This document shows positions 61,098 through 64,000 of a DNA stretch of 64,000 nucleotides, piece by piece. Under the pieces are notes generated by a model that ran no database searches, was not told where the DNA came from, and saw only the letters and a list, made by a program, of their open reading frames with translations. How positions within the stretch are numbered: position 1 is the stretch's first letter; every line of letters starts with the position of its first letter. The translations under genes were made by a program, and so were the position numbers. This DNA is from Agromyces ramosus (lineage in GTDB: Bacteria > Actinomycetota > Actinomycetes > Actinomycetales > Microbacteriaceae), in the NCBI RefSeq assembly GCF_004216665.1, contig NZ_SGWY01000002.1:720685-784684 (forward strand), written 5' to 3'.

Positions 61098-63239
61098 GTG
61101 TTCGACCTGCCCGATCGCCTTGCCTCGAAGGCCGACCCGAAGCTGGTCGCCGGCGACGAGCAGCACTTCGCGGCCATCGCTCAGTGCCTCGAGCAGACGG
61201 TCGGCGACGTGACCGCCCGTCTCGATGCCGTGCGCAGGGCACCGGCTCGCATGGGCCAGGAGGCGGTTGAGCGGGATCTCGAGACCCGGCGCCTGAGCGC
61301 TCGCCTCCGTACCCTGCGTCGATTCGGCCTCGACCTCTGCCTCGGGCGCATGGTCGACGATGACGGCGAGCCCGTGTACGTCGGTCGACTCGGCCTCGCG
61401 GACACCGCAGGCCGTCGGCTGCTGATCGACTGGCGCTCCCCCGCGGCAGAACCGTTCTTCGGCGCAACCCATGCCAACCCGATGGGCCTCGTGAGCCGTC
61501 GCCGGTATCGCTGGAGCCGTGGTCGCATCACCGATTACTGGGATGAGGTCTTCACCGCCGACGGTCTCGACGAGACCGTCGCGCTCGACGAGGACTCCGC
61601 CTTCATCGCCAGCCTGGGCAGCAGCCGGTCCGAGCGGATGCGCGACGTGCTGAGCACGATCCAGGCGGACCAGGACGCCATCATCCGCACGGGATCCCGC
61701 GGCGCGCTCGTCGTCGACGGCGGCCCCGGCACGGGGAAGACCGTCGTGGCGCTGCACCGAACCGCCTACCTCCTCTATTCGGATCCCCGTCTCGGCCACC
61801 GGCGGGGCGGCGTGCTGTTCGTCGGTCCGAGCCGGCCGTACCTCGACTACGTCGCCGACATCCTCCCCGGCCTCGGTGAGGAGGGCGTGCAGACCTGCAC
61901 CCTGCGCGACCTCGTGCCCGAGGGCGCGACCGCCGGGATCGAGGCCGACCCCGAGGCGGCACGCCTGAAGTCCTCTCGAGACCTCGTGCAGGTGATCGAG
62001 GCGGCCGTCGGATACTACGAGCGACCGCCCACCACCGGCATGACCGTCGAGACCCACTGGAGCGACATCTGGCTGGACCCCGATGACTGGGCCGCGGCGT
62101 TCGAGGCGCCGGAACCCGGCACCCCGCACAACGAGGCTCGCGATCAGGTCTGGGACGAACTGCTGACGATCCTGATGGACCAGCAGGACGACGACGAGGA
62201 CGTCGAAGACGACCTGCTCCGCAGGTCGCTCGAGCAGAACCGTGAGCTGCGCGCAGCCTTCAACCGGGCCTGGCCGCTGCTCGACGCGCCCGGCCTCGTC
62301 GGAGACCTGTGGTCGGTACCGGCCTACCTGCGCACGTGCGCACCCTGGCTCCGTCCTGACGAGGTCGCGTCGCTGCAACGCGACGACGCCCGTGCGTGGA
62401 CGGTCTCCGACCTGCCGCTGCTCGACGCGGCACGTCAGCGGATCGGCGACCCCGAGGCATCCCGACGCCGGCGTCGACGTGACGCCGCCCTCGCAGCCGA
62501 ACGCGAGGTCATGGACCGCGTCGTCGACGACCTCATCGCCGCCGACGACTCCGAGCTGGGGGTCATGAAGATGCTGCGCGGAGCGGATGCCCAGCACTCG
62601 CTGGTCGACGAGTCCGGACTCCCCAGCGCCGACCCCGACCAGCTCGCGGGACCGTTCGCGCACCTCGTCGTCGATGAGGCGCAGGAAGTGACGGACGCCG
62701 AGTGGCAGATGCTGCTGCTGCGCTGTCCGTCGCGGAGCTTCACCATCGTCGGCGACCGCGCTCAGGCCCGGCACGGGTTCACCGAGTCATGGCAGGAGCG
62801 GCTCGAGCGGATCGGGCTCGACCGGATCACCCTCGCCTCCCTGGGCATCAACTACCGGACGCCGGCAGAGGTGATGACGGTCGCCGAGCCGGTCATCCGC
62901 GCCGTGCTCCCCGATGCCAACGTGCCGACGTCCATCCGCAGCAGTGGCCTCCCCGTGGTCCGCGGGGCCACGTCGGACCTGGGGTCCATCCTCGAGACCT
63001 GGCTCGCCGCACATTCCGAGGGGATCGCCTGCGTGATCGGCACCGAGCGGATCGACGACGCGTCCGGGCCGACGCCGCGCGTCCGGTGGCTGACACCGGA
63101 ACTGTCGAAGGGACTCGAGTTCGACCTGGTCGTGCTCATCGACCCCGAGGCGTACGGCACCGGCATCGAGGGAACCGTCGACCGCTACGTCGCGATGACC
63201 CGGGCCACGCAGCAACTCGTCATCCTCACGACGCCCTGA
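61098..63239 (+). CDS. helR: RNA polymerase recycling/protecting ATPase HelR
   Basis: 713-aa UvrD/HelD-like superfamily 1 ATPase. Walker A is GGPGTGKT (about residues 208-215), motif II VVDEAQEV, motif IV SLGINYRTPAEV, motif VI VAMTRATQQLV. FGLDLCLGRMV and LLIDWRSPAAEPFF are HelD-family landmarks. HelR removes rifamycin-bound RNA polymerase from DNA and confers tolerance. The listed start is GTG 61098; a CTG at 61086 fits the GAGGAG site (6-nt spacing) better and would add four residues. It has its own RAE-like promoter. Confidence 0.9.
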   Translation: MFDLPDRLASKADPKLVAGDEQHFAAIAQCLEQTVGDVTARLDAVRRAPARMGQEAVERDLETRRLSARLRTLRRFGLDLCLGRMVDDDGEPVYVGRLGLADTAGRRLLIDWRSPAAEPFFGATHANPMGLVSRRRYRWSRGRITDYWDEVFTADGLDETVALDEDSAFIASLGSSRSERMRDVLSTIQADQDAIIRTGSRGALVVDGGPGTGKTVVALHRTAYLLYSDPRLGHRRGGVLFVGPSRPYLDYVADILPGLGEEGVQTCTLRDLVPEGATAGIEADPEAARLKSSRDLVQVIEAAVGYYERPPTTGMTVETHWSDIWLDPDDWAAAFEAPEPGTPHNEARDQVWDELLTILMDQQDDDEDVEDDLLRRSLEQNRELRAAFNRAWPLLDAPGLVGDLWSVPAYLRTCAPWLRPDEVASLQRDDARAWTVSDLPLLDAARQRIGDPEASRRRRRRDAALAAEREVMDRVVDDLIAADDSELGVMKMLRGADAQHSLVDESGLPSADPDQLAGPFAHLVVDEAQEVTDAEWQMLLLRCPSRSFTIVGDRAQARHGFTESWQERLERIGLDRITLASLGINYRTPAEVMTVAEPVIRAVLPDANVPTSIRSSGLPVVRGATSDLGSILETWLAAHSEGIACVIGTERIDDASGPTPRVRWLTPELSKGLEFDLVVLIDPEAYGTGIEGTVDRYVAMTRATQQLVILTTP

Positions 63240-63473
63240 CTTCGCGGCCACGGCGGCGCACACGCCGGGGTCCGGCGCCCGGATCGCGAGCGACGGTTGC
63301 GCCCCACCATTCCATGTGGCAGACGGTACTCCCCGCGTCGAGCTGCGACAACGGCGCAGTCGCGCCCGCAGCGCCGGCCCCCTCCTCCCCCGCTCTCATC
63401 CTGATCCGGGCGTGCTGGAAAGCGCTATCCCGCGCCTGACGACGGTCGGTGGTCTGCGGGGCTTCGTCGGCGA
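63240..63473. other. Gap between helR and LD-carboxypeptidase
   Basis: 234 bp between convergent stops. A 41-codon frame from ATG 63314 lacks a family match and a good ribosome site. A near-palindrome GAAAGCGCTATC lies at about 63419-63430. Nothing is otherwise supported. Confidence 0.6.
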
Positions 63474-64000
63474 TCAGACAGCGACGCGCGAGGGGGTCGC
63501 GACTCCCGTCGAGCGCGTCACCGCCGGCTCCAGCAGCGTGAGGGATGCCGCATCGGCGTCCATCTCCGCGAGCACTCCGATCGGAAGCGGCACGTTCGGC
63601 GGTTCATGCCCGATGTCGACATTGCCGAGCACGGGGATGTCGCGATCGCCGAGCACGTCGAGCACGATCTCGCGCAGCGTGCCCGGGCCCTCGTCGAGCA
63701 TCTCGACCGTACCCGTCGGTCCCACGATCATCCCGGCGATTCGGTCGAGCACCCCCGCCTGCCGGAGGACGTGCAGGTCGTTCCAGATGAACGAATCGGA
63801 GGTTCCGACCTCCTCCCAGAAGAGGAGCGCCCCGTCGAATCGTTCTGTGCTGAGCGCATGCGGGCCGGCCTGCAGGCGGATGAGGCGGTTGAGAAGCCCC
63901 CCGACCAGCCGACCGGTCGCCCGGCCGGGACGCCAGGTCTGCCAATCGCCGAGCTGCGGAAGGCGCACCGGATCGGGGTCGCCGGTGAGGACCCGCCGGT
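63474..64000 (-). CDS. S66-family LD-carboxypeptidase (partial, C-terminal part)
   Basis: About 175 residues of an S66 (LdcA/MccF) peptidase; the reading frame stays open to the end of the window. The visible parts are GRLVGGLLNRLIRL, the catalytic Glu in LLFWEEVGTSD and the catalytic His in GNVDIGHEPPNVPLPIG. The Ser is in the missing N-terminal half. Family members cut the L,D-bond of peptidoglycan tetrapeptides or self-immunity peptides such as microcin C. The window cuts off its start, so subgroup and start are unknown. Confidence 0.88.
   Translation of the reverse strand, partial: RRVLTGDPDPVRLPQLGDWQTWRPGRATGRLVGGLLNRLIRLQAGPHALSTERFDGALLFWEEVGTSDSFIWNDLHVLRQAGVLDRIAGMIVGPTGTVEMLDEGPGTLREIVLDVLGDRDIPVLGNVDIGHEPPNVPLPIGVLAEMDADAASLTLLEPAVTRSTGVATPSRVAV

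Noticed and set aside
60891-62774. A 627-codon minus-strand frame
   Set aside because: Antisense to helR, with shadow composition and no family motif.
63419-63430. GAAAGCGCTATC as a LacI-type operator
   Set aside because: Imperfect palindrome in a gap between convergent gene ends, with no LacI-family gene in the window.

Overview
The window is about 70 % G+C, uses GTG starts freely and has 4-nt ATGA/GTGA gene overlaps. It carries actinobacterial marker genes: rbpA, pafBC, DUF3097 and DUF3099 proteins, the GlgC/GlgM pair, a mycothiol-dependent isomerase-family protein, imuA-imuB-dnaE2 and helR. Very frequent GGATGC/GCATCC contexts and the gene order suggest Microbacteriaceae (an Agromyces-like genus is possible, but the genus is a guess). 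No insertion sequence, prophage, CRISPR array, rRNA or origin was found. One tRNA gene, tRNA-Leu(GAG), is present.

Layout. 0-18 kb is core metabolism and envelope: YceI, an AlkZ-like winged-helix protein, an ABC-F ATPase, a DUF3099/Cys-rich/SURF1 operon, FabG, a secreted beta-propeller, SerB-GlgC diverging from GlgM, an ABC ATPase, type-B L31 with a structured leader, a DnaQ-like exonuclease, an alpha/beta hydrolase-GT4 pair, a sirtuin, a SpoU methyltransferase-D,D-carboxypeptidase pair and an SGNH hydrolase. 18-33 kb holds a DEAD-like helicase, a DHA2 exporter, a methionine gamma-lyase-type PLP enzyme divergent from an Lrp regulator, a ferritin-like/VIT1 iron transporter, DUF3097, an MFS protein, and the SOS mutasome operon imuA-imuB-dnaE2 behind a perfect LexA box. 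33-46 kb is a syntenic actinobacterial housekeeping block: M20 peptidase, UppP, PAC2, HAD-TrmI, a tandem FKBP lipoprotein, PafB-PafC, TatA-TatC, a Ski2-like helicase and Lnt. The Pup-proteasome genes that flank pafBC in mycobacteria are missing from this spot. 46-51 kb holds rbpA, an NfeD-SPFH-GDPD operon, an atypical SDR, an HdeD-like membrane protein and a META lipoprotein.

51-64 kb looks more accessory and stress-related: a secreted unknown, a short UvrA paralogue (drug-resistance type), a nitronate monooxygenase-like enzyme, a cupin, an ECF42-type sigma factor, a DinB/mycothiol-isomerase-family protein, an MBL hydrolase, a patatin behind a 17-codon leader ORF, and HelR. HelR is an RNA-polymerase-displacing ATPase known to give rifamycin tolerance. 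Its promoter carries a 21-bp inverted repeat that matches my memory of the rifamycin-associated element (RAE). The last gene, an S66 LD-carboxypeptidase, runs off the window.

Themes. DNA-damage response (LexA box, ImuA/ImuB/DnaE2, PafBC, AlkZ-like and UvrA-like proteins) and RNA-polymerase protection (RbpA, HelR) are both strongly represented. At least eleven genes have a TANNNT -10 hexamer 6-8 nt before the start codon, which predicts leaderless mRNAs.
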